A model generated the notes under the pieces. That model did not search any database. It was not told where the DNA came from and worked only from the letters and a program-made list of their open reading frames with translations. Position numbers and translations under genes: made by a program. From the NCBI GenBank assembly GCA_017556505.1, contig JAFYNS010000083.1:1-53095 (forward strand): DNA of 53,095 nucleotides, in the 5' to 3' direction. Numbering within the stretch: the stretch's first letter is position 1; each line of letters opens with the position of its first letter. This DNA comes from Bacillota bacterium (GTDB lineage Bacteria; Bacillota; Clostridia; Peptostreptococcales; Anaerovoracaceae). Positions 38,941 through 47,611 of this stretch are shown here, piece after piece.

Positions 38941-38970
38941 AAACAAGAAAAGCTGCCGTTTACGGCAGCA
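38941..38970 (-). terminator. Riboswitch-controlled terminator upstream of kup
   Basis: On the minus strand GCTGCCG TAAA CGGCAGC is followed by TTTTCTTG. It lies between the c-di-AMP aptamer and the kup start, the position of an expression platform that stops transcription when ligand is bound. Confidence 0.8.
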
Positions 38971-39009
38971 CAAAAACACGACGAGACATCCCCTGTACCC
39001 ATAAAAATC

Positions 39010-39146
39010 CAGGCGATGCATGGTTACCTTCCTTGTGCTGACGAGATTAGCTGACGGATTAGGGAAAGAAGGCTCCCTTCCGGATACAAATCCGGATACA
39101 CCCCCAAAATTGGTTCTCCCGCTGCCGCAGCCGCGGCATTAAGCAT
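39010..39146 (-). ncRNA. ydaO-yuaA (cyclic di-AMP) riboswitch
   Basis: Minus-strand leader of kup. Conserved pieces of the class appear in order: GCGGGAGAACCAA, TTTTGGGGGTGTATCC, GAAGGGAGCC, CCCTAATCCGTCAGCTAA, CTCGTCAGC and AAGGAAGG. Short complementary ends (ATGC near 39142 and GCAT near 39018) could close P1. The ydaO class binds c-di-AMP and typically shuts off potassium importers and wall genes. Here the aptamer, terminator and start region look intact although the kup coding region is deleted. A weak promoter candidate, TTAACA-N16-TAATGA, lies at 39152-39179. Confidence 0.9.
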
Positions 39147-39208
39147 ATTTTTCATTAGAAAATGCTAAGATATTGTTAAGAACATAAGTTGTATTTAATG
39201 TATCAAAA

Positions 39209-39239
39209 AAGGCCTCCATTGTCAAGCAGGGGAGGCCTT
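39209..39239 (-). terminator. Terminator of the ABC-F remnant
   Basis: Arms AAGGCCTCC/GGAGGCCTT (39209-39217, 39231-39239), with TTTTTTGATA following on the minus strand. Confidence 0.8.
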
Positions 39240-39251
39240 AACTTCATTTTA

Positions 39252-39420
39252 TTAACGGTTGTTCTTCTGGGCTTCAATCTGCTCTTCCAGGGATGCGATG
39301 TCGTCATCGATGGTTTCATATTCCTTCTGTTCCTTGAATGTGAACTTCAGCTTGACAGGACGGCTCGCATTGCCATTAGACGATGCACTGGCCGATGCGG
39401 TGTGGGAGATGGGCCGCAGG
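39252..39420 (-). pseudogene. 3' remnant of an ABC-F gene
   Basis: Minus-strand codons read NASRPVKLKFTFKEQKEYET, then IDDDIASLEEQIEAQKNNR and stop. This matches the C-terminal region of the intact ABC-F gene at 44893-46740 (RPQKLKFSYKEQKEYETIDE...). The remnant lacks about 50 residues between two EQIEA copies that occur in the intact protein, and lacks everything upstream of the linker, including both ATPase domains. It still has its own terminator. Confidence 0.85.
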
Positions 39421-39445
39421 AAATAAAGAATAGTACTGTGAAATA

Positions 39446-39475
39446 AAAAAAGGGCTTCAGAGAAAGCCCTTTTTC
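39446..39475 (-). terminator. Terminator of the DUF4353-type lipoprotein gene
   Basis: Stem AAAAAGGGCTT/AAGCCCTTTTT with loop CAGAGA. On the minus strand a T run follows the stem. Confidence 0.85.
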
Positions 39476-39487
39476 GTAAATTTAAGG

Positions 39488-41164
39488 TTATTCTGCATCA
39501 TGCACACCGCTGAAAGCATTGACCCTATCTTGCATGTAGAAGTCGGTTTTGGCTTCACCAATTTCCATGATGGAGCCTGCTTCTGGTCGTTCCATTCCCT
39601 CAGGAGGTTCCATACCCTCCGGTTTTTCCGGGCGCTGACCATCCGGTGGTGTCATGCCTTCCGGAAGTTTACCCGGCTCGAAACCTTCCGGCATTTCACC
39701 CGGCTCGAAACCTTCCGGTCCCTGCGGGCGCTGACCGTCCTGTGGCATCTGAGACGGATCGAAGTCTTCCGGCAGGTTACCCGGTTCGAAACCCTCTGGA
39801 AGCTCGCCATTTTCGTCAAATGGTCCGTGGTCGCCGCCAAAGCCGCCCATACCGCCGCCAAAACCGCCCGGACCCATCATCACGTCGGTGCCGGTAAAGC
39901 TTTGCTGGGAGGAGCCCATGTACACGTGATAGGTTTCATCCTGGGCGAATTCCGGACTGGAGAGTATAAGTCCCTGGTAGTTACGCGGGTATTTGGAGAG
40001 GACTTCGTCTGCATCCGGGTCGAATCCGAAGACGGGCACATCGTCGTCAGAAGAACGCACCTGAATTACATCTCCGAATTCCTGGTATTCTGCAAACTGC
40101 AGGTTCATGGTAACCTGCTCGGATTCGCTTTCGGCCCAGTCCATGGTGGAACCCATCGCAACCACGGTGCCGCCGTTGACATAGGAACCCATGTCGCTGT
40201 CCAGGCCTGCGTCAGCAGCTGGATTTGCACTGGCGATGACAGTACCGCCGTTGATGACCAGCCAGCCATTGGAGTCAATGCCATCTCCCTCAGTTCCAAG
40301 ACCTGCCAAAATGTGCAGGTCGCCGCCGTTGATGGTGGTGACGGAAACGCCGTCTTCGTTGGTGTTGATGCCGTCATTGTCGGAGTAAATATTGATGATG
40401 CCGCCATTGATGGTCAGGTGGAGTTCCGTATCCAAACCCTCGTTGTCTGCCTTCAGGTTGAGAATGCCGTCGCCGGCCTGGCCGCCGGACACATTCATGG
40501 ACATGTAGGAATAGATACCGCCGTCCTGTTTCCACAGTTTTTCTTCACCTTCTGCATCCTCAAAGATCTTCGCCACATGGCCGCCGTTGATGTTGTTTAT
40601 ACTGCCGTCGGCGATGACCAGGTTGGCACCTGCCGCAGAAGTGTCCACTGCGGACTGAGCGGTTTCTGCGGTCCAGCCGTTGTCACACTCATAAGTGTTC
40701 AGGAACAGAATTGCCGGAGCTACCTCACAGGTCATGTCCAGACCGTCCAGAACCAGGGTCACCACCGCTTCCGGATTGGTTTCCGCGTCTTCTCCCAAAT
40801 CTACTCGGATCTGGCCTTTCTCCATGGCGCCGGAGATAGTATAGGTTCCCGGTTCCACGATGTTGATGACGGTGTGGGCTGCAGCCTCTTCTGCAGTGTG
40901 GCGTTCCTGTTCTTCTCCTTCTCCGTAGGGGTTGCCGCTTTCGTAAGCTTCCATGTCCGCATAGTAGATGATGTCGTTGGAGGTGAAGACCGATTCTTCT
41001 GTCACGTTGGTTCCTTCGATGGTAATCCCAAAATCCGTGCCGTCGATGGCAAGTCCCTTCGTATCACTGTTGCTTCTTGTGCCGCAGCCTGTCATGGCCA
41101 GGGCAGGGGGCAGGGTCAGTGCCGCGCAGAGCAACAGTGCAAATGGTTTGGAATGTTTTTTCAT
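39488..41164 (-). CDS. Lipoprotein with carbohydrate-binding (DUF4353) domain and Pro/Glu/Gly repeat tail
   Basis: A 558-residue protein. The signal sequence ends in ALAMTGCG (lipobox, acylated Cys about 27). Residues about 60-400 resemble DUF4353, a repetitive beta-helix-like fold with recurrent GGI/NGG turns (INNINGGHVAKI, LTINGGIINIYSDNDGINT, INGGTVIASANP). A Gly-rich hinge (GPGGFGGGMGGFGGDHG) leads to a tail of short repeats such as PEGFEPG and PPDGQRPE. Related proteins often occur with CotH kinases in Clostridia; none is here. It probably sits on the outer cell surface and binds glycans, by inference. AGAGGA precedes the ATG. Confidence 0.82.
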   Translation of the reverse strand: MKKHSKPFALLLCAALTLPPALAMTGCGTRSNSDTKGLAIDGTDFGITIEGTNVTEESVFTSNDIIYYADMEAYESGNPYGEGEEQERHTAEEAAAHTVINIVEPGTYTISGAMEKGQIRVDLGEDAETNPEAVVTLVLDGLDMTCEVAPAILFLNTYECDNGWTAETAQSAVDTSAAGANLVIADGSINNINGGHVAKIFEDAEGEEKLWKQDGGIYSYMSMNVSGGQAGDGILNLKADNEGLDTELHLTINGGIINIYSDNDGINTNEDGVSVTTINGGDLHILAGLGTEGDGIDSNGWLVINGGTVIASANPAADAGLDSDMGSYVNGGTVVAMGSTMDWAESESEQVTMNLQFAEYQEFGDVIQVRSSDDDVPVFGFDPDADEVLSKYPRNYQGLILSSPEFAQDETYHVYMGSSQQSFTGTDVMMGPGGFGGGMGGFGGDHGPFDENGELPEGFEPGNLPEDFDPSQMPQDGQRPQGPEGFEPGEMPEGFEPGKLPEGMTPPDGQRPEKPEGMEPPEGMERPEAGSIMEIGEAKTDFYMQDRVNAFSGVHDAE

Positions 41165-41290
41165 GTTTATTCCTCTTTTCTTTTTATGAAAATCTGTTAA
41201 TTATATACATAGAGTATCTACCAGATTCTTGAAACATGGCTGAATGAAATGTGGAGAATATGTAAATTATTTCTGCGGGTTTCGGGGAAT

Positions 41291-41318
41291 AAAAAAGGGT
41301 CCCTGCCGGCAGGGACCC
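41291..41318 (-). terminator. Terminator of the two-component operon
   Basis: A 22-base perfect palindrome GGGTCCCTGCC/GGCAGGGACCC (41297-41318), followed on the minus strand by TTTTTT. Confidence 0.88.
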
Positions 41319-41328
41319 CCATCTTAAT

Positions 41329-42054
41329 CTATTTTTCTGTTTTGTGGTGCAGCTGTGCGAAAAAAGCTTCCTTAGCTTCGTGACGGAAGGTGCGACTTAG
41401 TGGAATTGCAGTCTCGCCGGTCAGAATAAACTCGTTCTCCTTTAAAGAAAAAATAGCCTGTGCATTTACCCAGTAGCTCTGGTGGCAGCGGATAAACGGA
41501 GAGGACTCCAGTTCCTGAAGAAGTTCTGCAGGAGACTGTATGGTCCAGTGCTCACCGGACTGTGCTGCAATGCGGGTTTTTCTGCCAACACGTTCCATAT
41601 AGAGAATGTCACGGACAGGAATCTTTGTGACAGAACGGCGGTCTTTAATGGTGAGGCAAGGTGCTTCTGCCAGCCGGGACGCGAGATTCAGACAGGCTTT
41701 TTTCAATGCTTTCGGAAGGCGTGTATCCATATGCTGCTTCAGAACGAAATAACTGTGCTCCGCTTCATAAACCTCCGTGGCATAATCCAGATAGGCAGTC
41801 AGAAAGATAATCTGACAGTGAGGAACCAGCTCGTTCAGCTTTTTTGCAAGGCGAATCCCGTCCATGTCGTCCATCTTAATATCCAGAACCGCAATGTCCG
41901 GACAGTAACTATCTTCTGCAACTGCATCCAGCAGATTCTGTGCCTGGCTAAATTCATTTATTTCGAGGCATTCTTCAGACAATGCTGCAGCAGTGACAGC
42001 AGCGGCATGCTCTCGGTGCAGCGCAATATCATCGCAAATTGTTATGTATCGCAT
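41329..42054 (-). CDS. LytTR-type response regulator
   Basis: About 241 residues. The ATG at 42054 is nine bases after AAGGAG; the frame is open one codon further to a TTG. The receiver domain has the acidic pair CDD and phospho-acceptor Asp in IAVLDIKMDDMDG (about residue 58). The C-terminal LytTR DNA-binding domain has ILYMERVGRKTRI, FIRCHQSYWVN and IPLSRTFR. It is coupled to the kinase upstream, whose stop lies three bases before it. Targets probably include a secreted peptide or envelope locus; none is obvious here. Confidence 0.92.
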   Translation of the reverse strand: MRYITICDDIALHREHAAAVTAAALSEECLEINEFSQAQNLLDAVAEDSYCPDIAVLDIKMDDMDGIRLAKKLNELVPHCQIIFLTAYLDYATEVYEAEHSYFVLKQHMDTRLPKALKKACLNLASRLAEAPCLTIKDRRSVTKIPVRDILYMERVGRKTRIAAQSGEHWTIQSPAELLQELESSPFIRCHQSYWVNAQAIFSLKENEFILTGETAIPLSRTFRHEAKEAFFAQLHHKTEK

Positions 42055-42057
42055 CAA

Positions 42058-43338
42058 TCAGTTCTCCTTCAGTGTAAGATATGTAAGAAACCGGCCGTTT
42101 TCCTGGCGGAAAGTGAAACCGCCGTCATATTTTTCAGCAAGCTCATCCAGAATGTGAAAGCCGACACCTCGTTCCAGCTGCGGGATACGGAGCGGTTTTG
42201 GAACAGAAACTTCCGGAGAAACCGGATTATCCGTTTCAATCAGCAGATAACCCTGCTGAATGGAAGCTTTGACGGTGATTACCGGGTTCGGAAGCTGTTG
42301 GCAGGCTTCGGCTGCATTATCCAGCAGATTGCCGAAGGCGCTGATCAGATCCAGATCCGAAACTGCTGTCTGCGGTGGCAGGGAAACCTTGTATTCAACA
42401 GTGATACTGCGGGAATGGAGGCTGCTCTGCCGGTCATAAAGGAATGCATCCAGAACTGGATTCTGGCACTGTCCCAGTCTTGCAGCGGGCATACTGTCCC
42501 GAAGTTCAGCCGCATAAGCTGAAGCTTCCGCGGTGTTTCCCTGATCCAGTAAAATCTGAATGGTATGCAGGTGGTTGTTGATATCGTGGCGCATGTGACG
42601 CACGCTTTCATATTGTGCAATCAGACCGACATAATGCTCTTTCTGCAGTTCCACCTGACGGAGCAGCAGACTGTTTTCTGCCTGCAGCCGGGCCCGCTGG
42701 GCTGTAGCGCGGAGCAGATAAAACATGGCAGCATCGGCAATGACACATACTCCGAAAGATACAATCAGAAATACCATGGAGTGGTCCAGCACATTGATAA
42801 TAGAAAGTTTCATCCATCTGGCCAGGAGCAGCAGCTGGCTCAGTGGAAACAATGCATAAAGCAGAAGCTCCTGCAGGGAAAGATTGGTCTGATATCGTTT
42901 GAACAGCAGCGATTCCAGAAACATGGCCAGGGACAGAACGGATATGTAAATAATCTGGGCATAAATCTGGGTAGTCAGCGGCTGGTTGGCAAGGCCTTCC
43001 ATAAGAACCTCTGCCGGAAGAATAAATACGTTCACCAGCTCCACCAGAATGGTCGTAGCATAAATGGTAATCAGAACGGCGGTACGTTTTGCGGCCTTGT
43101 CTGCATAAAAGAACAGGACCGGAATACCCAGTGTGAGCAGTCCACCCATGGAGCGGAGCACGGACAGGTAAGGGAATACCAGGACCTGAATCAGGTAAAT
43201 GCAGGGATACCAGGCAAACTCAAGAAGATAAAGTGTCCGGCGCTCGAATTTTGGCGTGAGGATATAATTGAATGCGGACATCCATATTGTGTAATGGACA
43301 AATCCTATGAAAACTGTGAACAGATTTACCTGTGTCAT
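42058..43338 (-). CDS. GHKL (AgrC-like) sensor histidine kinase
   Basis: About 426 residues. The ATG at 43338 has GGAGG nine bases upstream; an in-frame ATG at 43365 is less well placed. Six or so membrane helices occupy the first 200 residues, followed by a coiled coil (RLQAENSLLLRQVELQKEHY). The phospho-acceptor His is in VRHMRHDINNHLH, and the GHKL ATPase has the N box FGNLLDNAAEACQQL. This layout is typical of peptide-sensing kinases paired with LytTR regulators. No AgrB/AgrD-type peptide gene lies next to it. Confidence 0.9.
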   Translation of the reverse strand: MTQVNLFTVFIGFVHYTIWMSAFNYILTPKFERRTLYLLEFAWYPCIYLIQVLVFPYLSVLRSMGGLLTLGIPVLFFYADKAAKRTAVLITIYATTILVELVNVFILPAEVLMEGLANQPLTTQIYAQIIYISVLSLAMFLESLLFKRYQTNLSLQELLLYALFPLSQLLLLARWMKLSIINVLDHSMVFLIVSFGVCVIADAAMFYLLRATAQRARLQAENSLLLRQVELQKEHYVGLIAQYESVRHMRHDINNHLHTIQILLDQGNTAEASAYAAELRDSMPAARLGQCQNPVLDAFLYDRQSSLHSRSITVEYKVSLPPQTAVSDLDLISAFGNLLDNAAEACQQLPNPVITVKASIQQGYLLIETDNPVSPEVSVPKPLRIPQLERGVGFHILDELAEKYDGGFTFRQENGRFLTYLTLKEN

Positions 43339-43518
43339 TTTCACACACCTCCAAAATGAAGCCATAATACCCCTAAGTATACTATACCTTATTTACCGAG
43401 GCAGGTGAAGTGCGGAATGTGCAGAATAAACTGCGGATTATGCAGGAAAGCGGCGCCGGGGATTTTGCTGTGCTAAAATAAAGAATCAGACTCTCTTGAA
43501 GAAAGGATGGACGAAGAA

Positions 43519-44460
43519 ATGAGACAGATAAGTATGAAGAGGGGCATGCTGGCAGTGCTGACTGTGCTGTGCGTACTGTTGCTGTGCATGATTTGCACAG
43601 AATCTGCCGATGCTGCGGCAAAATATGAGCGGGGCGAACTTGGAAGCGTGGAAGAACGGACGGAGATTGGCGGCAAATATTTTTACAGTGACAGCATTCT
43701 CGATGACGAAGCGTGGGTATCTTATACCTGCATTTATGTGTCCAATACGCCGGATGGAAAAGGTAAGCGGATTGCGAAGCTGAATGACATGAATGCGTAT
43801 CCGGACCGGTGGATTCTCAGCAATGGTTCGAAAGTGTATTATTCCTATATGGAGACAGATACCGGTAAATATAAAATCTACCGTGTAGACGTGGACGGCA
43901 AGAACCGCAAGCGAATTAAGACTCTGTCTCCGAAGGGGGACTGGACTTTGTCACTGTCATCTATATACAACAGCAAGCTCTATTATGTATGGGGCAACGG
44001 ATACTGGGGCAGCGGCAGCCTTTATACCATCACACTGAAAGATGGTTATAAAGTGACCAGACGTCACAAGGACTTTTCACCTTATGCAGGCTACGCCTCC
44101 GGTGGCTCCCGTTATCTGTACGGATTCAGCGACAGCAAGCAGGGACTGCGTGTCTATGACTGCAAGACAGACAAGATTATCCGTACCATTCCTGGCATCA
44201 TCAGCGAAGTGGAAGTAAAGAAGGGCAAACTTTGCTATCTGGTGCAGGACGTAGAAAAGGGCACTCTTAAATTCTATGCTGCATCCCTGTCCGGAAAGAC
44301 GAAGACTCTGCTGCTGGAAGTGGATTCGGATTGTATGTTCGGCCAGTTCGACCCGGAATCTGTTTACTATTATGATACAGACGGTGTACCATACCGCTAT
44401 GATGTGGAATCGAAAGAACATGTGAAGATTACAGACGATGAATTTCTGTGGAACTTGTAG
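43519..44460 (+). CDS. Secreted beta-propeller-like protein of unknown function
   Basis: About 313 residues. An ATG at 43507 touches the GAAAGG, so the ATG at 43519 is preferred. A signal peptide (MLAVLTVLCVLLLCMICTES, cut near ADAAA) is followed by repeats with Tyr-rich strands (KVYYSYMETDTGKYKIYRVD, KLYYVWGNGYWGSGSLY, RYLYGFSDSKQGLRVYD) like the DUF5050/PQQ-type propellers of Clostridia. It is divergent from the histidine kinase, so it could be a target of that pair. Function unknown. Confidence 0.78.
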   Translation: MRQISMKRGMLAVLTVLCVLLLCMICTESADAAAKYERGELGSVEERTEIGGKYFYSDSILDDEAWVSYTCIYVSNTPDGKGKRIAKLNDMNAYPDRWILSNGSKVYYSYMETDTGKYKIYRVDVDGKNRKRIKTLSPKGDWTLSLSSIYNSKLYYVWGNGYWGSGSLYTITLKDGYKVTRRHKDFSPYAGYASGGSRYLYGFSDSKQGLRVYDCKTDKIIRTIPGIISEVEVKKGKLCYLVQDVEKGTLKFYAASLSGKTKTLLLEVDSDCMFGQFDPESVYYYDTDGVPYRYDVESKEHVKITDDEFLWNL

Positions 44461-44477
44461 TACCAGGAGAGAACATT

Positions 44478-44810
44478 ATGAAAAGCAGATAATATACCGA
44501 CCGCAGAGGAAAAGAGTATATACAGCATTACGATGATGATGGAAGAGAAACTGTGCGGAGTTACGCAGAAACAAACCCGTATACGGGCTGTCAGGAAGTG
44601 GTTCATTACGACAGCGACGGCAAAAAAGTGGCAGCCAGCCGAAGAAAAACAGACTGGTGGACAGAAAAGGAGTATGTAGAAACGGATTACGTCAGCAGAT
44701 CCACTTATAAAGATAATGATGGATATAAGATGACCTTTGGAGAATATCTGAGGGTAGGATTCTGGATGGTGGTCATTGTTGGGGTGGTCGCCCTGATTCT
44801 GATTCTGTAG
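44478..44810 (+). pseudogene. Small tail-anchored membrane protein with an early in-frame stop
   Basis: The ATG at 44478 has CAGGAGAG upstream and reads MKSR, then TAA at 44490-44492. The same frame then stays open for 105 codons (YTDRRGKEYIQHYDDDGRET...). It ends in one membrane helix (WMVVIVGVVALILIL). A GTG at 44553 could restart translation without a clear ribosome-binding site. The good initiation site followed by a stop suggests a nonsense mutation or sequence error. It lies 17 bases after the propeller gene and was probably its partner. Confidence 0.65.
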
Positions 44811-44835
44811 GAAGACGATTCGAAACTGAAGACTT

Positions 44836-44868
44836 AAAAAGGACCTCTTTCGATTTGAAAGGGGTCCT
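44836..44868 (-). terminator. Terminator of the ABC-F gene
   Basis: Stem AAGGACC-CTTTC/GAAAG-GGTCCTT with a five-base loop. The T run follows on the minus strand, about 25 bases after the ABC-F stop; it may also stop the plus-strand small gene. Confidence 0.85.
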
Positions 44869-44892
44869 TGCTTTATGTATTCCTATCGCAGT

Positions 44893-46740
44893 TTAACGAT
44901 TCTTCTTCTGGGCTTCAATCTGTTCGGCCAGGTCGTTCAGGTAGACCCAGCGTTCCATCTTTACGTCCAGGGCTGCAGAGAGTTCATCCCGCTGTGCAGT
45001 CAGCTTCTGCAGTTTGCCGAAGTCAGCGCCGGCTGTGTTGATTTCCGCTTCCACCGCTTCGATCTGCTCTTCCAGGTTGGCGATGTCTTCGTCGATGGTT
45101 TCGTATTCCTTCTGCTCTTTGTAGCTGAATTTCAGCTTCTGCGGACGGTTTGCGTCCCGTGAAGAGGTTGATTTCGCTGCATCATCGCTGTTAGACGATG
45201 GATTGGTGCCGCTTGCGAATGATGCGGACTGACGTGCCAGTGCAGCCTCTTCTGCCAGTGCTTTGCGGGTTTCGGCCCAGTCGGTGTATCCGCCCGGATA
45301 GTGGGCGATGTGTCCGCCGCCCTCATAGACGAAGGTGCGGACTGCCATACGGTCGATAAAATGACGGTCGTGGGAGACAGCGATAACAGCCCCCTGGAAA
45401 GTATCCAGGTAATCTTCCAGAATGCAGAGGGTGTCGATATCCAGGTCATTGGTCGGTTCGTCCAGCAGCAGCACGTTCGGTGCACCCATGAGAATGCCCA
45501 GCAGATAGAGTCTGCGCTGCTCACCGCCGGAGAGACGGCCTACAGGAATGGAGTGCATGTGAGCCGGGAAGAGGAATCGCTCCAGCATCTGGGACGCACT
45601 GATGTAGCCGTCCACCGTCTGCACGTTATGTGCGATGTCACAGATGTATTCGATGACACGGCGGGACTTGTCCATGTGCTCGTTTTCCTGAGAGAAATAG
45701 CCGATCTTAACCGTATCACCGATTTCCACTGTGCCGGAATCCGGCTGCAGTTCCCCGCTGATAAGCTTCAGCATGGTGGATTTGCCGGCACCATTTTCCC
45801 CCAGAATACCGATTCGGTCATTTCGCAGCACGGTGTAAGTAAAATCGTTAATTACCGTTTTATCCTCAAAAGCCTTGGAAACACCGTGAAGTTCGATGAT
45901 TTTGCGTCCAAGGCGGCTGGAGACGGAGCTCATTTCAATTTTGGAGTCGTCGATGACCAGCTTGCTTTCCTCCAGCTGGTGGAAACGGTCGATACGGCCC
46001 TTGGCCTTGGTGGTTCTGGCCTGGGCACCGCGGCGCATCCATTCCAGCTCGCGGCGGTAAAGGGTGCGGCGCTTCCGTTCAGTAGCCAGTGCCATTTCCT
46101 CACGGGCTGCCTTGTTCTCCAGGTAGACTTCGTAGTTACCTTCGTGGCGGTACAGGTTGCCGCCGGTCAGTTCCAGAATCACGTTGGTCACTCGGTCCAG
46201 GAAGTAACGGTCATGGGTGACCATGAAGATGGCCCCTCGGAACTTCTGCAGGTAGTTTTCCAGCCATTCGACGGTGTCTGCGTCGATGTGGTTGGTCGGT
46301 TCATCTAATATCAATATGTCGCATGGGTTGGTCAGAATGCCGGCCATGGCCACACGCTTGCGTTCGCCGCCGGACAGGATTCCCATTTTCGCATCAAAAT
46401 CCGTAATTTCCAGCTGATTCAGCATGGACTTGCAGCGGTAGTCGCCCTCAGCAGCCACTTCCGGCCACAGGTAGGAAACCGCCTGTTCCAGAACGGTCTT
46501 TTCCGGGTCGTAAGCCGGAGCCTGGGGCAGATAGCCGATGCGGACACCACCGGTCAGTACGATTTTGCCGGAGTCGGCCTCTTCCACGCCGGCCGTGATT
46601 CTCAGCAAAGTAGATTTACCTGTACCGTTGACGCCAATCAGGCCGATTTTGTCGCCTTCATTGATGGCGTAGGACAGCTTCGTCAGCAGGGGACTTGCGG
46701 TATAGGATTTGGATATATCGGTTGCATTGAGTAAAATCAA
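44893..46740 (-). CDS. ABC-F family ATP-binding protein
   Basis: A 615-residue protein with two ABC ATPase domains and no membrane segments. Walker A motifs are GVNGTGKST and GENGAGKST, the signatures LSGGERKR and LSGGEQRR, and Walker B ILILDEPTN and VLLLDEPTN. A linker (about 240-290) and a C-terminal Uup-like coiled coil end in AEQIEAQKKNR. ABC-F proteins act on the ribosome or, as Uup, on DNA; antibiotic protection is possible but not indicated. The start is TTG at 46740, eight bases after AAGGAGG. An extended -10 TGTGTGGTATAAT lies near 46779-46791. Confidence 0.9.
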   Translation of the reverse strand: MILLNATDISKSYTASPLLTKLSYAINEGDKIGLIGVNGTGKSTLLRITAGVEEADSGKIVLTGGVRIGYLPQAPAYDPEKTVLEQAVSYLWPEVAAEGDYRCKSMLNQLEITDFDAKMGILSGGERKRVAMAGILTNPCDILILDEPTNHIDADTVEWLENYLQKFRGAIFMVTHDRYFLDRVTNVILELTGGNLYRHEGNYEVYLENKAAREEMALATERKRRTLYRRELEWMRRGAQARTTKAKGRIDRFHQLEESKLVIDDSKIEMSSVSSRLGRKIIELHGVSKAFEDKTVINDFTYTVLRNDRIGILGENGAGKSTMLKLISGELQPDSGTVEIGDTVKIGYFSQENEHMDKSRRVIEYICDIAHNVQTVDGYISASQMLERFLFPAHMHSIPVGRLSGGEQRRLYLLGILMGAPNVLLLDEPTNDLDIDTLCILEDYLDTFQGAVIAVSHDRHFIDRMAVRTFVYEGGGHIAHYPGGYTDWAETRKALAEEAALARQSASFASGTNPSSNSDDAAKSTSSRDANRPQKLKFSYKEQKEYETIDEDIANLEEQIEAVEAEINTAGADFGKLQKLTAQRDELSAALDVKMERWVYLNDLAEQIEAQKKNR

Positions 46741-46876
46741 TGTCAGTTCCTCCTTGGGATTGTAGTCTTAACTGATATATTATACCACACATTGGCCTTG
46801 ACCTGTGAAGAAAGTTCAATAAAATAAAGGAAATGAAGGGAAGAGAGGTCGAAAGTGTGCGAGATTTGTCGAATGA

Positions 46877-47593
46877 GAAAAAAGCACTGCTCTCCCGCTG
46901 ATTGCACTCTGCATCACTGAGCCCCTGTATTTCTACTGCGAAACGTTCGGGATTTATTATACAAATGCGACCTTTGCCGGTGTGATTCTGGCTGTGGTAC
47001 CGGTGGTGTCCATGGCAGTCTCCGCACTGCTCCTCAAAGAATATCCCACCAGGCGGCAGAAGTATTTCAGCATTCTGCCGGTACTGGGCGTCATCATCAT
47101 GACTGCAGCGGGACAGGAAAAGGGGATCATTCAGCCCATCGGTGTAGTTCTGCTGATCTGCTGCTGCCTGTCATCCGCCTTATATAAGACGGCAAACCGG
47201 GGATCTGCCGGCCAGTTCAGCACTTTTGAACGCACGTATTATGTGATTGCAGTCTGTATGGTGGTGTTTACCATTGATGCATTCCGCACTGTGGACTTCA
47301 GTCTGGAAGCCTATCTGACACCCCTGTCTGCACCGACTGCCGGGTCCTATATCTTCTCAGTGCTCATGCTCAGCATATTCTGCTCCATCGTGGCCGGCTT
47401 CATGGTGAATTACGCAGCTGCACGCATGTCGGTAGTCAGTCTGGCTACAATGGGTGCTCTGATGACCATTACGGCAGCTTTTGCCGGGGTGGTGTTCCTG
47501 AACGAACCTGTGAGCGTCCTGTCTCTGGCAGGAACCGTGCTGATTATTTACGGAATCCGTCAGGTCACCAGACCGGAAGAAAGGGAAAACTGA
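46877..47593 (+). pseudogene. EamA/DMT-family transporter truncated at its 5' end
   Basis: The frame opens right after TGA (46874-46876) and reads STALPLIALCITEPLYFYCE, then TFGIYYTNATFAGVILAVVP, continuing through the second EamA repeat to the stop at 47593. The first 60-70 residues of the usual 300, with the first membrane helices, are missing, and there is no start codon with a ribosome-binding site. A GTG at 46982 begins inside a helix. It looks like a decayed DMT permease. About 130 bases of unassigned sequence separate it from the ABC-F start. Confidence 0.75.
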
Positions 47594-47611
47594 TTTTGAT
47601 GCAATGAAAGC

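Noticed and set aside
39500-41200. 566-codon open frame on the plus strand opposite the DUF4353 lipoprotein
   Set aside because: The minus-strand gene has a signal peptide, ribosome-binding site and terminator; the plus frame is His/Cys/Val-rich shadow sequence produced by the repetitive codons.
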